Assembly: GCA_910586345.1 (NCBI GenBank)
Contig: CAJUHC010000005.1
Coordinates: 1 to 64,000, forward strand
Direction: 5' to 3'
Length of the DNA stretch: 64,000 bases
DNA from: an uncultured Christensenella sp.
Lineage (GTDB): Bacteria > Bacillota > Clostridia > Christensenellales > Borkfalkiaceae
Part shown: positions 43,641 to 52,176 of the stretch, piece by piece
Layout of the letters: the number at the start of each line of letters is the position of its first letter
Position numbering within the stretch: position 1 is the first letter of the stretch
Translations under genes and position numbers: made by a program
The notes under the pieces: model-generated
The model's database searches: none
Told to the model about the DNA's origin: nothing
Seen by the model: only the letters and a program-made list of their open reading frames with translations

Positions 43641-44849
43641 TCATTTTTTAGAAACCTCGTATTCCTGAACGGGAAAAATTTCTTCCCTGCAATATTCCAT
43701 ATCGGGATTATAGTCGAAAAATTCGTCGTACTTACGGCTGTAAAACGGGTCGCAGCTCCCGCGCGAAATTTTTTCGACCCACTCTTCATACGATTTAGTA
43801 TAATAATGGTTTATGCAAATGAAATCTGTCGTCGCGTTTTCAACGAACAATCCTCCGTCGGATAGCGGTCTTTTATGCTCGTCTACTACCTCTAATTCCG
43901 CTTTTGTATAACCGTTGTGTATCATCATATAGGAAATCAGAGCAGACTGCACGAAAATCTTTCCCATATCTCTTGATTCTATGCCTTTATAAACAGAAGT
44001 AAAACGTTCCCTGCACGGCGCGTCCGTTTTTTCCTTTAACCCGTTGGCGTTGTATACGACCCACCGCGCGAACACGCCCGCATAAGCTTCGTAATCCTTC
44101 AATAACTCCCGCATAGACTTACCGCCTTTGACGTTTACGAATTCGTCCGAATCGATAAACCCTATCCAACGGCTTTCTTTTTGAAATCTCCTAAGACAAT
44201 CGTTATAAGCTTCGTATTGCGCAAGGTTATGCCGACCGCCGAAATCCGTTACGGTAACCTTATCCGAAACGCTTTTATCGAGAGTTTTCAAAAATTCTTT
44301 TACGGACTGCTTACTGCCGTGGTCGTATATGTAAAAATGCTCGATTCCCTGCGATATATGCCACTCTAACCACTCCTGCAAGTACTCGTTTTCGTCGCGT
44401 ATTATCAGACAGATACTGCAATAATATTTATAGTCGGTTTCGGAAATTTCCCGCATCAATCTGCTTTGCGCTTGCCGCTTACGTTCAAGCCTTAAATCTT
44501 TCAACTGCTTTTCGACGCGCAGAATTTTATCGTAAACTTTATCCGCCTCTTCGTAAATATCACGGCTTTTTCCCGCCCCGCAGACGGCGGAAGACAAGAT
44601 TTCCCTCCTCTCCTCCTTCAGCCGGCTAAGCTCTTTACCGAGTCTTTCGCCGACTGCCGCCTTTTCGTCGGAATACGCGTCCTTTTCTACTATCTTTCCG
44701 TTTTCGAAGTATAAGTCCTTGCCCTTTTTCTTCGCTTCTCCGAAAACGGACAAATCGTTTACTTCAGCCGCTATATCGAATTGGTTTACCGTTTCGTTAT
44801 ACCCCTTTATTTTTCCGTTGATTGTGTCTAAATATAAACTTACAAACAT
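43641..44849 (-). CDS. Phage-tail-like N-terminal domain fused to a GT92-type glycosyltransferase
   Basis: A 402-residue protein with two parts. Residues 1-60 (SLYLDTINGKIKGYNETV ... YFENGKIVEKDAYSDEK) resemble the small beta-rich proteins encoded beside phage tail fibres, and 65-130 is a coiled coil. From about 137, YYCSICLIIRDENEYLQEW, WHISQGIEHFYIYDHGS, RWIGFIDSDEFVN (the DxD metal/sugar-nucleotide motif) and CINHYYTKSYEEWVEKI..G match GT92/DUF23 glycosyltransferases. It is the last gene of the tail operon, 50 bp after the fibre-assembly-like gene. No signal peptide. It may decorate the tail fibre, or change the cell surface to protect the producer; both are inference. Confidence 0.7.
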   Translation of the reverse strand: MFVSLYLDTINGKIKGYNETVNQFDIAAEVNDLSVFGEAKKKGKDLYFENGKIVEKDAYSDEKAAVGERLGKELSRLKEERREILSSAVCGAGKSRDIYEEADKVYDKILRVEKQLKDLRLERKRQAQSRLMREISETDYKYYCSICLIIRDENEYLQEWLEWHISQGIEHFYIYDHGSKQSVKEFLKTLDKSVSDKVTVTDFGGRHNLAQYEAYNDCLRRFQKESRWIGFIDSDEFVNVKGGKSMRELLKDYEAYAGVFARWVVYNANGLKEKTDAPCRERFTSVYKGIESRDMGKIFVQSALISYMMIHNGYTKAELEVVDEHKRPLSDGGLFVENATTDFICINHYYTKSYEEWVEKISRGSCDPFYSRKYDEFFDYNPDMEYCREEIFPVQEYEVSKK

Positions 44850-44899
44850 ACTTTCCTCTCTGAAATTATCGCCCGCCGTCCCCTCCCGAATCCTTTATA

Positions 44900-45289
44900 T
44901 TACAGCCACGACGGCTTTTTGGGCCGCTCGTAAGTTTCGGTTACTTTCAGCCACGCAAGGTACCACTTGTTTAATTCGTCAGCCTGCGCCAACGTCAGAG
45001 CGTCGTACCAAAGCTTGCCCCTGTTTATAACGGAGAAGCATACCTTTTCACGTTCCGCGCGTAATGCGTTAAGCGTTTCCTCTTCCTTAATAGGCTCGTA
45101 CTTGGGATTGGGCTCGCCGTCCGTAACGTTAGTTCCGCTTTTGCAAATATAATAATCAGTATCGGCTATAATAAGCTTGCCGTCGAAAGTTCCGTCCTCG
45201 TTAGGTTCTCCCGTTCCGAAAATATAAAGTTGCTGATTTTTCCTGTTTGCCTCCTCGGCTTTTTCCATATATTCTTTTTGCGTATACAT
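44900..45289 (-). CDS. Phage tail fibre-assembly-like protein
   Basis: A 129-residue protein with the C-terminal layout seen in many Firmicute phage tail proteins: CFSVINRGKLWYDALTLAQADELNKWYLAWLKVTET then PKKPSWL. Proteins of this type sit next to fibre genes and may act as fibre chaperones. The N-terminal half (LYIFGTGEPNEDGTFDGKLI) is unassigned. Ribosome site AGGAGG upstream of ATG 45289. Confidence 0.6.
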   Translation of the reverse strand: MYTQKEYMEKAEEANRKNQQLYIFGTGEPNEDGTFDGKLIIADTDYYICKSGTNVTDGEPNPKYEPIKEEETLNALRAEREKVCFSVINRGKLWYDALTLAQADELNKWYLAWLKVTETYERPKKPSWL

Positions 45290-45309
45290 TTAATTTTCCT
45301 CCTTTAAAA

Positions 45310-46170
45310 TTAATATCCGCAAGCCGTCCAGTAACGGGTACCCTCGTTGAAACCGTTATATCCGTTTATTTCTATGCTTGTATTTTTTTTATTTTTGAAC
45401 GTAAGGATTGAACTTTCCGAACCGAACATAAAATTAAATTTCGTATTCGTAAACGGTAAAAGGAAATTTATTACGGACTGCTTTTTCAAATCCGCATATC
45501 CCCACTGCTCCAGATATCCGTCCGCCCAGATTCTGTAACCGCGATGCCCGATGAAAATTTTGTTCGGATACTCGTTGACATAATCGCTGACGGCGCTTTG
45601 CTGAACGATGTTATTTTTGAGCATCCAATATGCTCCGTTGTAATAAAACTCGTATTCTGCGTCCTTCATAAACAGATGCGAAGAACGTATACTGTTTTCA
45701 GCGCTCGAATCCTGTTTACTGTATTGCAGATGCTTTACTCCGTTTGTGCTTTTTACGGCTATCAGTTTGTTAACGCCGCCGAAAGATAACCTCGCGTCAT
45801 TATTAGACGCAAAATAATTCGTCATCTTTACGATAACCGTCGTTCCTTTAGTTACCGCTACGGCTCCCGTACTCGCGTCTGCGGGCGAAGCGCTTATTTC
45901 GTTTCCGTCGCAGGTACCTTTACAGTAAGAGACCCCGCGCCCTACGTTATTGAATTCCTGCAATTCGCTTTTAAGAACTGCGTTTGCGTTGTCGCTGTAA
46001 TTCTTCGCTTCTTCTATTGCCTTAGCCACGCCGTATTGAGATACGACGTCCCCTTTGGATTTTTCGGTTAAATCGTCGACGACGTTATATTTTTGCAATA
46101 ATGAATTCAAATCTTCGGCGGTCAACGCGCTGTTTGGTTTAAATTCCACGTATTCTTCTGAATATCTCAT
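45310..46170 (-). CDS. Tail fibre / receptor-binding protein
   Basis: A 286-residue structural protein. The N-terminal FKPNSALTAEDLNSLLQKY and DVVSQYGVAKAIEEAKNYSDNA are typical of tail-fibre attachment regions. The C-terminus (GHRGYRIWADGYLEQWGYADL ... FMFGSESSIL ... GTRYWTACGY) matches the knob of gp53-like fibres, which bind the target cell surface. It is likely to set the particle's host range. Start ATG 46170 with AGGAG. Confidence 0.75.
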   Translation of the reverse strand: MRYSEEYVEFKPNSALTAEDLNSLLQKYNVVDDLTEKSKGDVVSQYGVAKAIEEAKNYSDNANAVLKSELQEFNNVGRGVSYCKGTCDGNEISASPADASTGAVAVTKGTTVIVKMTNYFASNNDARLSFGGVNKLIAVKSTNGVKHLQYSKQDSSAENSIRSSHLFMKDAEYEFYYNGAYWMLKNNIVQQSAVSDYVNEYPNKIFIGHRGYRIWADGYLEQWGYADLKKQSVINFLLPFTNTKFNFMFGSESSILTFKNKKNTSIEINGYNGFNEGTRYWTACGY

Positions 46171-46190
46171 ATTTAATTCTCCTTTACGTA

Positions 46191-46219
46191 TTGATTTATT
46201 GTGATTTTTATAGTATAAT
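46191..46219 (+). promoter_or_regulatory. Own promoter of the lipoprotein gene inside the tail operon
   Basis: TTGATT (46191-46196), 17 bp, TATAAT (46214-46219) on the plus strand, against the direction of the tail genes. Confidence 0.75.
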
Positions 46220-46260
46220 AACTTATATTAACGGGCTCGCGCCCGAGTGTGAGGTTGAAA

Positions 46261-46896
46261 ATGAAAAAACTGTTTTTATCTATTCTGAGCGTTGCAATTA
46301 TCGCGGGGAGCTTGTTCGCTTTTACGGGCTGTAACGGCAAAGATTATACTTCCGATATAGACGATTTAAAATCTCAGATTCAGGAACTCGAAGATAAGTC
46401 AGCCAAAATCGCCGAGCTCGAAGCGGAATTGGCTAAACTTAAAAACGAAAACGCGTCTTTGGAAACGAGCAATACCGATTTACAGACCAAAATTAATTCA
46501 TTACAAAGCGAAATAAACAAGCTTAAAAACGAAACGGATTTATTCACAGGCAGTCCTAAATTTAATTACAGCATTAACGAAACTATTCCTTACTACGTAA
46601 ACGGCACTAAAATTTTTGATTTTAAAATCGATGATTTTTGGTATCAAAGCACCAACGCGCTTCCTTTTACAGTAAAATGTTCACCTGAATATTCTAAATT
46701 ATGCGAAAAATCATATTTCTCAGGTACCCTATACGACACTGTTACACAAAATTCCTATACCTCGGTAAGCACAACTACCGGTATGCGTTTCGATACAAAT
46801 ACGGGCAATAAAAAAATAATTATATTATGTTATAAAGGTGATCCTTTTGCAAAAATTACTGCAACCCCTACGCCTTTTGTTTCTCCCACAGATTGA
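46261..46896 (+). CDS. Coiled-coil lipoprotein in moron position
   Basis: A 211-residue lipoprotein (signal MKKLFLSILSVAIIAGSLFAFTGC) with a long coiled coil (about 27-95, IQELEDKSAKIAELEAELA) and a globular C-terminus of unknown fold. It is the only plus-strand gene in the tail element and has its own promoter and terminator, the classic layout of a moron gene expressed independently of phage genes. Such lipoproteins often block superinfection or protect against the host's own tail particles. GAGG site 6 bp before ATG 46261. Function is inferred from context. Confidence 0.6.
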   Translation: MKKLFLSILSVAIIAGSLFAFTGCNGKDYTSDIDDLKSQIQELEDKSAKIAELEAELAKLKNENASLETSNTDLQTKINSLQSEINKLKNETDLFTGSPKFNYSINETIPYYVNGTKIFDFKIDDFWYQSTNALPFTVKCSPEYSKLCEKSYFSGTLYDTVTQNSYTSVSTTTGMRFDTNTGNKKIIILCYKGDPFAKITATPTPFVSPTD

Positions 46897-46913
46897 CTTA
46901 TCTCAGTTTTTTC

Positions 46914-46947
46914 TCACCGCATCAATTAGATGCGGTGATTTTTTTTG
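46914..46947. terminator. Terminator of the lipoprotein gene, overlapping the tail-hub stop
   Basis: TCACCGCATC (46914-46923) pairs with GATGCGGTGA (46929-46938), followed by T8 on the plus strand. The minus-strand hub gene ends inside this hairpin (stop 46922-46924), so the two convergent genes meet here without a gap. Confidence 0.85.
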
Positions 46948-49012
46948 CCCTCGCTTTGGTTTTTACCTTTAACCCTCCGTTGTAAGTATAGTCGTTTGAA
47001 AGACACTCGTATTCCGCAGTCGTCTCGTCCTTACGGCTGTATCCCGTTACGGTTTCGCCCAACTCTAAGTAAGGACTTCCGCGCCACTCCGTCTCTATGT
47101 AAGACAGTCCGTTGCCGTATCTTTCCGTTATTTTTTTGCCTATTTGGTCTGCCTTATCTCTGCCGTAAATCATATTTCCGCTCTGCAATTCAAATTCTGA
47201 TATGCCGTTATGCTTTTGGCTTATATACTCGTCGTAAAGGGTATCTGCTTTAACCTGCTTGTATTTTTCTTCGCCATTCGGAATGATTTTTATATACTGC
47301 TTTCCTTCTACGTCTTTTCCCATATCGATACGAATTTGATTATATGATACGGTTAGTTTATCTAATGAAAATATTTCTTTACAGCTAAAATAATCATCAA
47401 AGCATAACCATATTTCCTGAATATGCGGATAAAAGTTTTTAAGCGATATATTCAGCATAACGTTGCCGTTGTTATCGTACTCGAAGTCTTTTTCTTCAAT
47501 AGTAAATTTTTCATCGTCGTCTTTCGGTTCGTCCTCTGTTTCCAAAGTAAAATACGGTACCTTGACGCGGTTCACAATCGCGTGGCTCATAGTAGGCAGG
47601 TTATAGGAAAAGCTGTTCGAGGGGCTTATTACGATTTTTTCTTTCGGCTTTTCTTCCGCGTCTTCGTTGAAGACGGGTTCGCCGTTGAAATCGTCCTGCA
47701 CTATCCGCACGTTTCCGTCCCTGTCCACGAATATAAAGCTTTGCGACGCGTTTGCCATTGTCTGCAACATATTCCACGCCGTATCGAAGCCTAAGCACAC
47801 GTAAGGAAAGGTTACGTTTTGCAATCTTCTATCTATCTTCGGTTTTATGTCCGCGCCGTATATGCCGTTGGCTTTTCTCCGTTCGTTTATGAGCGCGAAT
47901 ATCTTTTCGTATATTTCGTACGCGCTCTTGTTCGTTTCCACGTTATACGAGCCGTTTTCGTAAGGCGTATCGTAGCACAGGTTCATTTTTTGCAGATTGT
48001 ACAAAACGTCGTAAGACTTGCAGGTTATAAATGCCGAGTTCGCGGGAACTTCCCAGCTGTCGCTGAAAAACTTGCCCAACGGCTTCCAGGCCCCGTCCGA
48101 CTTTTCTCTTATATACGGCTTTACTATTCTGTTCTTTTGCAGTATTCCGTAATCGCGCACGTAGCGGTTGTCCTTGTTCAGTATTTTGACCGTACAACTG
48201 TTCGACGTTATTCCGTAGCTGAGCTTGTCCGCCGAGTCCGTCTTTTCCTCCAATACCGACATCGACTGCAATTCGCTGTCTCCGCTTACGGATTTTATAT
48301 CGTCCGAGAAAAACGTCACTTTCGCCGAGCTGTTTGCCCTGTTCCATTCGGCTATTTCAAGCTCGACCTTAATTACGGGGTACATATAGCCGAGCAGTAT
48401 GCACTGTTTGGACGGGTCCATAAAGCCGACGTCCGATATTCCTATACGGTACTTGTAATATTTTTTACCCGCTTCCGACAACGGCGTTTCGGCGGGCGAA
48501 GGTTTTTGCGTGACCTGTATTACGTTATACTCCTCGGGGGCGCGCTCGGTACTTTCGCCGAAAACGCCTTTGCAATCGTTAAAGCTTTTTTCCGGCACGT
48601 AAAGATTGAGATAATATTTTATCGGTCCGTCTTTCCACCTGACGTCGCCTATGAGCAGAATTCTGCCGACTTCGCGCACTTCGGGATAGGTAAGAGCGAA
48701 CACGGGGCGGGCGCTGAAAATTCCGTCTTTATCGCAGGAATTAACGCTCGTTAAGGGGAATACGCCGTCTTTCGACCCTAAGGGGTGACAGGTTCCGTCG
48801 GGATATGCGCTTCCGTCCAGAAAAGCGTATTTATAATCGGGGGTACGTTCGGAAACGGCGAGTTTTTCCAAAGCCGATTTCCCGTAGTCGTCAAGCTCCC
48901 CGCTATCGGCAGGCGCGTACGACGGCACGGCTAATTCGTCGCTGTAATATTCGTAGAAAGATATTTCCACCTTACCGTCCAGATTGCGGACGGTTTTTCC
49001 GTAAGAGTCCAT
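46922..49012 (-). CDS. Large tail/baseplate hub-like protein
   Basis: A 696-residue phage structural protein placed where siphophages keep their tail-tip hub (Tal/gp37-like). Recognisable parts: SVLEEKTDSADKLSYGITSNSCTVKILN (tail-hub beta-domain), KPYIREKSDGAWKPLGKFFSDSWEVP and a long central domain AYEIYEKIFALINERRKANGIYGADIKP. No lysozyme or peptidase motif is visible. The start is ATG 49012, just after GGAGGT, and it overlaps the stop of the previous gene. Detailed function is inferred from gene order. Confidence 0.6.
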   Translation of the reverse strand: MDSYGKTVRNLDGKVEISFYEYYSDELAVPSYAPADSGELDDYGKSALEKLAVSERTPDYKYAFLDGSAYPDGTCHPLGSKDGVFPLTSVNSCDKDGIFSARPVFALTYPEVREVGRILLIGDVRWKDGPIKYYLNLYVPEKSFNDCKGVFGESTERAPEEYNVIQVTQKPSPAETPLSEAGKKYYKYRIGISDVGFMDPSKQCILLGYMYPVIKVELEIAEWNRANSSAKVTFFSDDIKSVSGDSELQSMSVLEEKTDSADKLSYGITSNSCTVKILNKDNRYVRDYGILQKNRIVKPYIREKSDGAWKPLGKFFSDSWEVPANSAFITCKSYDVLYNLQKMNLCYDTPYENGSYNVETNKSAYEIYEKIFALINERRKANGIYGADIKPKIDRRLQNVTFPYVCLGFDTAWNMLQTMANASQSFIFVDRDGNVRIVQDDFNGEPVFNEDAEEKPKEKIVISPSNSFSYNLPTMSHAIVNRVKVPYFTLETEDEPKDDDEKFTIEEKDFEYDNNGNVMLNISLKNFYPHIQEIWLCFDDYFSCKEIFSLDKLTVSYNQIRIDMGKDVEGKQYIKIIPNGEEKYKQVKADTLYDEYISQKHNGISEFELQSGNMIYGRDKADQIGKKITERYGNGLSYIETEWRGSPYLELGETVTGYSRKDETTAEYECLSNDYTYNGGLKVKTKARAKKITASN

Positions 49013-49013
49013 A

Positions 49014-49457
49014 CTACACCTCCGCAAGTTTTACCGTGACCGCCTGCCAATAGAGCGTTTCGCCTATAAAGCACGGCTGTGCGTTTACGGAATCGACGTA
49101 ACACTCGAACGTATCGCCGTTATTTAAGTCGTTCTGATAATCTTCGCGCGAAAACAGTTTGATTCCCGTTCCGCTGTCGGCTGAAATATTATCAGCCGAC
49201 ACGCCGACGGTATCGGCGAGCGGGAACGTTTTCTTTATAACGTTGAAGTCTTCGGCGGTAACCAAATCCCACATAATCTGTAAGCCGAGTTTTTTCGCCA
49301 CTATATCTATGCACATAGTTCCGTCCAGCGCGCGTTCGTTATTGCGGATAATTTCCGTGCTTACCTGTATATCGGAAGGGTCGGGGGAAACGGGGGCGCC
49401 GTTTACCTTTATCTTCGACGCGTTGATAAGCTTAAAATTTTTTTCGGTATTTTCCAT
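49014..49457 (-). CDS. Phage tail distal protein-like, small
   Basis: A 147-residue protein between the tape measure and hub genes, where Dit-like distal tail proteins sit. Sequence: FKLINASKIKVNGAPVSPDPSDIQVSTEIIRN, DIVAKKLGLQIMWDLVTAEDFNVIKKTFPLAD. It ends in TAG overlapping the hub ribosome site. No specific family recognised. Confidence 0.5.
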   Translation of the reverse strand: MENTEKNFKLINASKIKVNGAPVSPDPSDIQVSTEIIRNNERALDGTMCIDIVAKKLGLQIMWDLVTAEDFNVIKKTFPLADTVGVSADNISADSGTGIKLFSREDYQNDLNNGDTFECYVDSVNAQPCFIGETLYWQAVTVKLAEV

Positions 49458-49460
49458 ACG

Positions 49461-50639
49461 TTACACTCCTTTGGTCTGCAAAACGTAACCGTTTCGGCGC
49501 GTTTCGCCGTTTATTTTAGGTATAATCGCCCTTGCAAAGCGTTCGCCGTCGAGGTTGAAAACGATTTCCGAAGGCGCGCTTCCTCCGCCCGAACCGTAAT
49601 TCATAGCCGTAAGGCCCTGCAAAACCGCGTTCGCGATTTCGGCTTTCATATTGGTAAACTGCGGACTGTCGCCCAACGGCACTACCGCTTCGGGGTATTT
49701 TCCTTCGCCTACCAACGCCATAGTCGGTTTGGAAACCACTCCGCCCGTCGCCATTGCGGGGAACAGCGCGCCTACTAAAAGTCCGCTTGCCGTCGCGAGT
49801 CCTACGGTGATTGCGCCGACTATGGGGTTCGTTAAGACCGCCTGTACAGCAAGCAGGGGATTGAGTATTGCAAGCTTCGCCGCCTGCTGGGTCATAGCCT
49901 GCGTTACTTTGTCCATACCGCTCGCCGCTTTCGCCATAAAAAGCGACATCGCTATCATCATTGCCCCGAACACGACGAACGAAGCGACAAAACCCACGCT
50001 GAATAAGCCGGACAATTTTTCCATATTCTGAACGAACGGATTGAACTGTTCGTTGAGTTTTTCAAGCGCGATAGCCATTATTAAAACCGCCGCGGCAAGC
50101 AGAACGAACAGTACTATTCCGCCGACGTTCGACGTTATGCCCGCGAGGCAGTCTATAAAAACGGGGAGCAGGGTCACGACAGCCGACATTGCCGAAGTCA
50201 TTGCAACGAGTCCAAGCCCTATGCCGAGTATTCCCGCGCCCGCAGCCGAGAGACCTTCGCCCATCAGCGCGAGTATAGCCATAGCCGCCGTAAAAATAAT
50301 AAGCTGAGGTATGTAGCCAGTTATACCTTCCATAGTTACGAGCATTTGCATAATACCTGCCGAAACCGCGGGAAAAGCCGCGGACAGCGCGTTAAGACTT
50401 ACCGCCGTATTTGTGAAAGCCGAAGCAATCGAATCGATTCCTTTCCCTACGTTTCCGATACCCGAAGCAACCGTGTTTACGCCTTTGCCTAACGCGGTAA
50501 ACGAATCGGCGATTGTTTTATTGGCGGCGGCAACGGAGCTTACAAGACCTTGCAGCGCGCCTTCAAACGATGACAAAGCGGAATTCGCCGAGTTGACTTC
50601 CGATTGAACCGCGCCCGCGTCGATAATTGTATCTGCCAT
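49461..50639 (-). CDS. Short tail tape-measure protein
   Basis: A 392-residue tape measure: heptad-type Ala/Ser/Val region (about 1-100), several hydrophobic helices (about 115-270) and a C-terminus with the motif ATGGVVSKPTMALVGEGKYPEAVVPL, frequent at the end of tape-measure proteins. Tape-measure length sets tail length, so this tail should be short (roughly 60 nm using about 1.5 angstrom per residue). The start overlaps the chaperone stop as TAATG. Confidence 0.75.
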   Translation of the reverse strand: MADTIIDAGAVQSEVNSANSALSSFEGALQGLVSSVAAANKTIADSFTALGKGVNTVASGIGNVGKGIDSIASAFTNTAVSLNALSAAFPAVSAGIMQMLVTMEGITGYIPQLIIFTAAMAILALMGEGLSAAGAGILGIGLGLVAMTSAMSAVVTLLPVFIDCLAGITSNVGGIVLFVLLAAAVLIMAIALEKLNEQFNPFVQNMEKLSGLFSVGFVASFVVFGAMMIAMSLFMAKAASGMDKVTQAMTQQAAKLAILNPLLAVQAVLTNPIVGAITVGLATASGLLVGALFPAMATGGVVSKPTMALVGEGKYPEAVVPLGDSPQFTNMKAEIANAVLQGLTAMNYGSGGGSAPSEIVFNLDGERFARAIIPKINGETRRNGYVLQTKGV

Positions 50640-51279
50640 TATAATTCCTCCTTTTTCATTTCTGATTTTTTTATTCTTTCGATTTCTTTTAAGCCTTCGG
50701 AAAGGCTTTGTTTTTTAGTATAGAGTTTTTTAATAAGTTCGTTGGGAGATTTTGCTTTTTTTCCGCCGTTGGAATAATAGGCGCAATAATAGCCCGTCAG
50801 TATGCAGTTGGCGGCGTCCTTTTTTTCGCGCTCCGCAACGCCGTCCGCATAGCTGTTGAACTCCCAGAGTTCGAGACTGAAAAACTCGTCCGGTTTTAAG
50901 CCCAATTGCGCGCCGTAAGAAATCAGTTTTTCCCAATCGAATTCAAACGGTTTGCTTTCTGTAACTTTTTTTGGACGATTTCTTCAACCTCCTCTTTGCT
51001 TTTTCCGGGGTACTGTAACTGATATACGTAATTTTCGAGTATATCCGCCAATTCGCCGATGCCGATATTTTCTTCTATTATCGAGCAGAACTTTTCTTCG
51101 GAAATATCGGGATTCGCCTTGACGAAACCGCAATACAGAATTTTTATCTGCTCGGTAGTGGTAAGCTTGTTCAAATCGCTCATAAGAGGAATAAACGGCT
51201 TGTTGAAGCGTTTTTCTATCGCGCGGATTGTGCCGAGAGTGCATTTTACTTCGTATTCTTTATCGAGTTTAATAATCAT
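50639..51279 (-). CDS. Tail assembly chaperone, long form made by -1 frameshift (gpGT-like)
   Basis: The 0-frame short protein (ends 50923) and a second frame (ends 50639) are joined at the slippery heptamer A-AAA-AAG (minus 50971-50965, codons CAA-AAA-AAG). After the shift the reading goes KVTESKPFEFDWEKLISYGAQLGLKPDEFFSLELW, with no stop until 50639. Siphophage and myophage tail chaperones of the lambda G/GT type do exactly this. The downstream half (88 codons) has no good independent start, only a TTG, which supports expression by shifting. Confidence 0.75.
50923..51279 (-). CDS. Tail assembly chaperone, short form (gpG-like)
   Basis: A 118-residue protein beginning MIIKLDKEYEVKCTLGTIRAIEKRFNKPF, the pattern of phage G-type tail chaperones. 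It wraps the tape measure during tail assembly. ATG 51279 follows GGAG by 8 bp; an in-frame TTG at 51285 is too near that site. Its stop at 50923 is bypassed by the frameshift at 50965-50971. Confidence 0.75.
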   Translation of the reverse strand: MIIKLDKEYEVKCTLGTIRAIEKRFNKPFIPLMSDLNKLTTTEQIKILYCGFVKANPDISEEKFCSIIEENIGIGELADILENYVYQLQYPGKSKEEVEEIVQKKLQKANRLNSIGKN

Positions 51280-51383
51280 TTTCAATGCTCCTTTTTTAAA
51301 TTCGGAATCGGTAGGCGGCGCTCCGCAAAGCGGATAACCGCCCCCGTTCTCCTTGTAAAATTTAATGTGTTATCCGACTCGGT

Positions 51384-51806
51384 TTACCGTGCGGTACCGC
51401 CGAATTCGAGTTTGCCCGTTCCCGTTAAGCTTATGGAAACGTTGCCCTTATCTTCCGCCGAAATGTCCGTGCTGAACGAAGTTACGTAAGCCTTGCCGGT
51501 AAGGCAGGTTTCACCGTCGAGATAGAATTTTACGGTGATTTCTTTGTCTTCGAACATTGCAGAGCGGAGTTCTTTCTGTCCGCCTTCGGAAAAATCAGCC
51601 GCGCCCTCGGCGCTCGCCGTCCACGAATAAAGCGACGGCTTTATTTCTTTTTCCATCTGACCGAGTCTGGTAACTTCGATTGTGTCTCTCGTTTCTTCAA
51701 CGCTCCAATTGCTGATATAGCCGATTACGCGCTCTGCGCTTACCGTGTTTTCTTCTTTTACTTCGCTCGTTACGTAAGATAATTTTGCAGTTAAACCTGT
51801 ATACAT
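51384..51806 (-). CDS. Major tail tube protein-like
   Basis: A 140-residue protein: GLTAKLSYVTSEVKEENTVSAERVIGYISNWSVEETRDTIEVTRLG and a C-terminal beta-rich end ISLTGTGKLEFGG. This is the usual form of small tail-tube proteins, which stack as hexamers into the tail. It is followed by the chaperone and tape-measure genes in canonical order. No sheath gene is present, so the tail is non-contractile. Confidence 0.7.
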   Translation of the reverse strand: MYTGLTAKLSYVTSEVKEENTVSAERVIGYISNWSVEETRDTIEVTRLGQMEKEIKPSLYSWTASAEGAADFSEGGQKELRSAMFEDKEITVKFYLDGETCLTGKAYVTSFSTDISAEDKGNVSISLTGTGKLEFGGTAR

Positions 51807-51819
51807 ATTTTTTCTCCTA

Positions 51820-52176
51820 TTAATTTAAAATTTTGTACTGCGCCGTAAATACGTGCTTTTTTAAATCCTTGTCGTATGCCGACGCAACGTCTTTTTTGTG
51901 TAAAATTTTATTGTTTTTATTTCCGGCAGAAGCTATTTCGGATTTGATTTGCTCGAAAATTAAATAGCCTTCGATATATTTATTTGCGTAGACCATAAAA
52001 TTCACGACGGGCTTCGCCTCGCGGGCTCCGCCTAAAAAATGTCGGACGTCTTCGCCGTCGCCTAACGAAACCGCAAATATCAAATCTTCCGTTTCGTCCT
52101 TAGGCGTACCGTAAATAACTTTTCTGCCGGAAGTTTCGTTTATTAAATTGTATATACATTCCAATACGTTATTCAT
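51820..52176 (-). CDS. Tail terminator/completion protein-like
   Basis: A 118-residue phage protein (NVLECIYNLINETSGRKVIYG, ending KKHVFTAQYKILN) located between the scaffold-like gene and the tube gene, the place of the tail-terminator (minor capsid-like) protein. Overlaps the upstream gene by 8 bp. Assignment rests on position and general shape. Confidence 0.5.
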   Translation of the reverse strand: MNNVLECIYNLINETSGRKVIYGTPKDETEDLIFAVSLGDGEDVRHFLGGAREAKPVVNFMVYANKYIEGYLIFEQIKSEIASAGNKNNKILHKKDVASAYDKDLKKHVFTAQYKILN

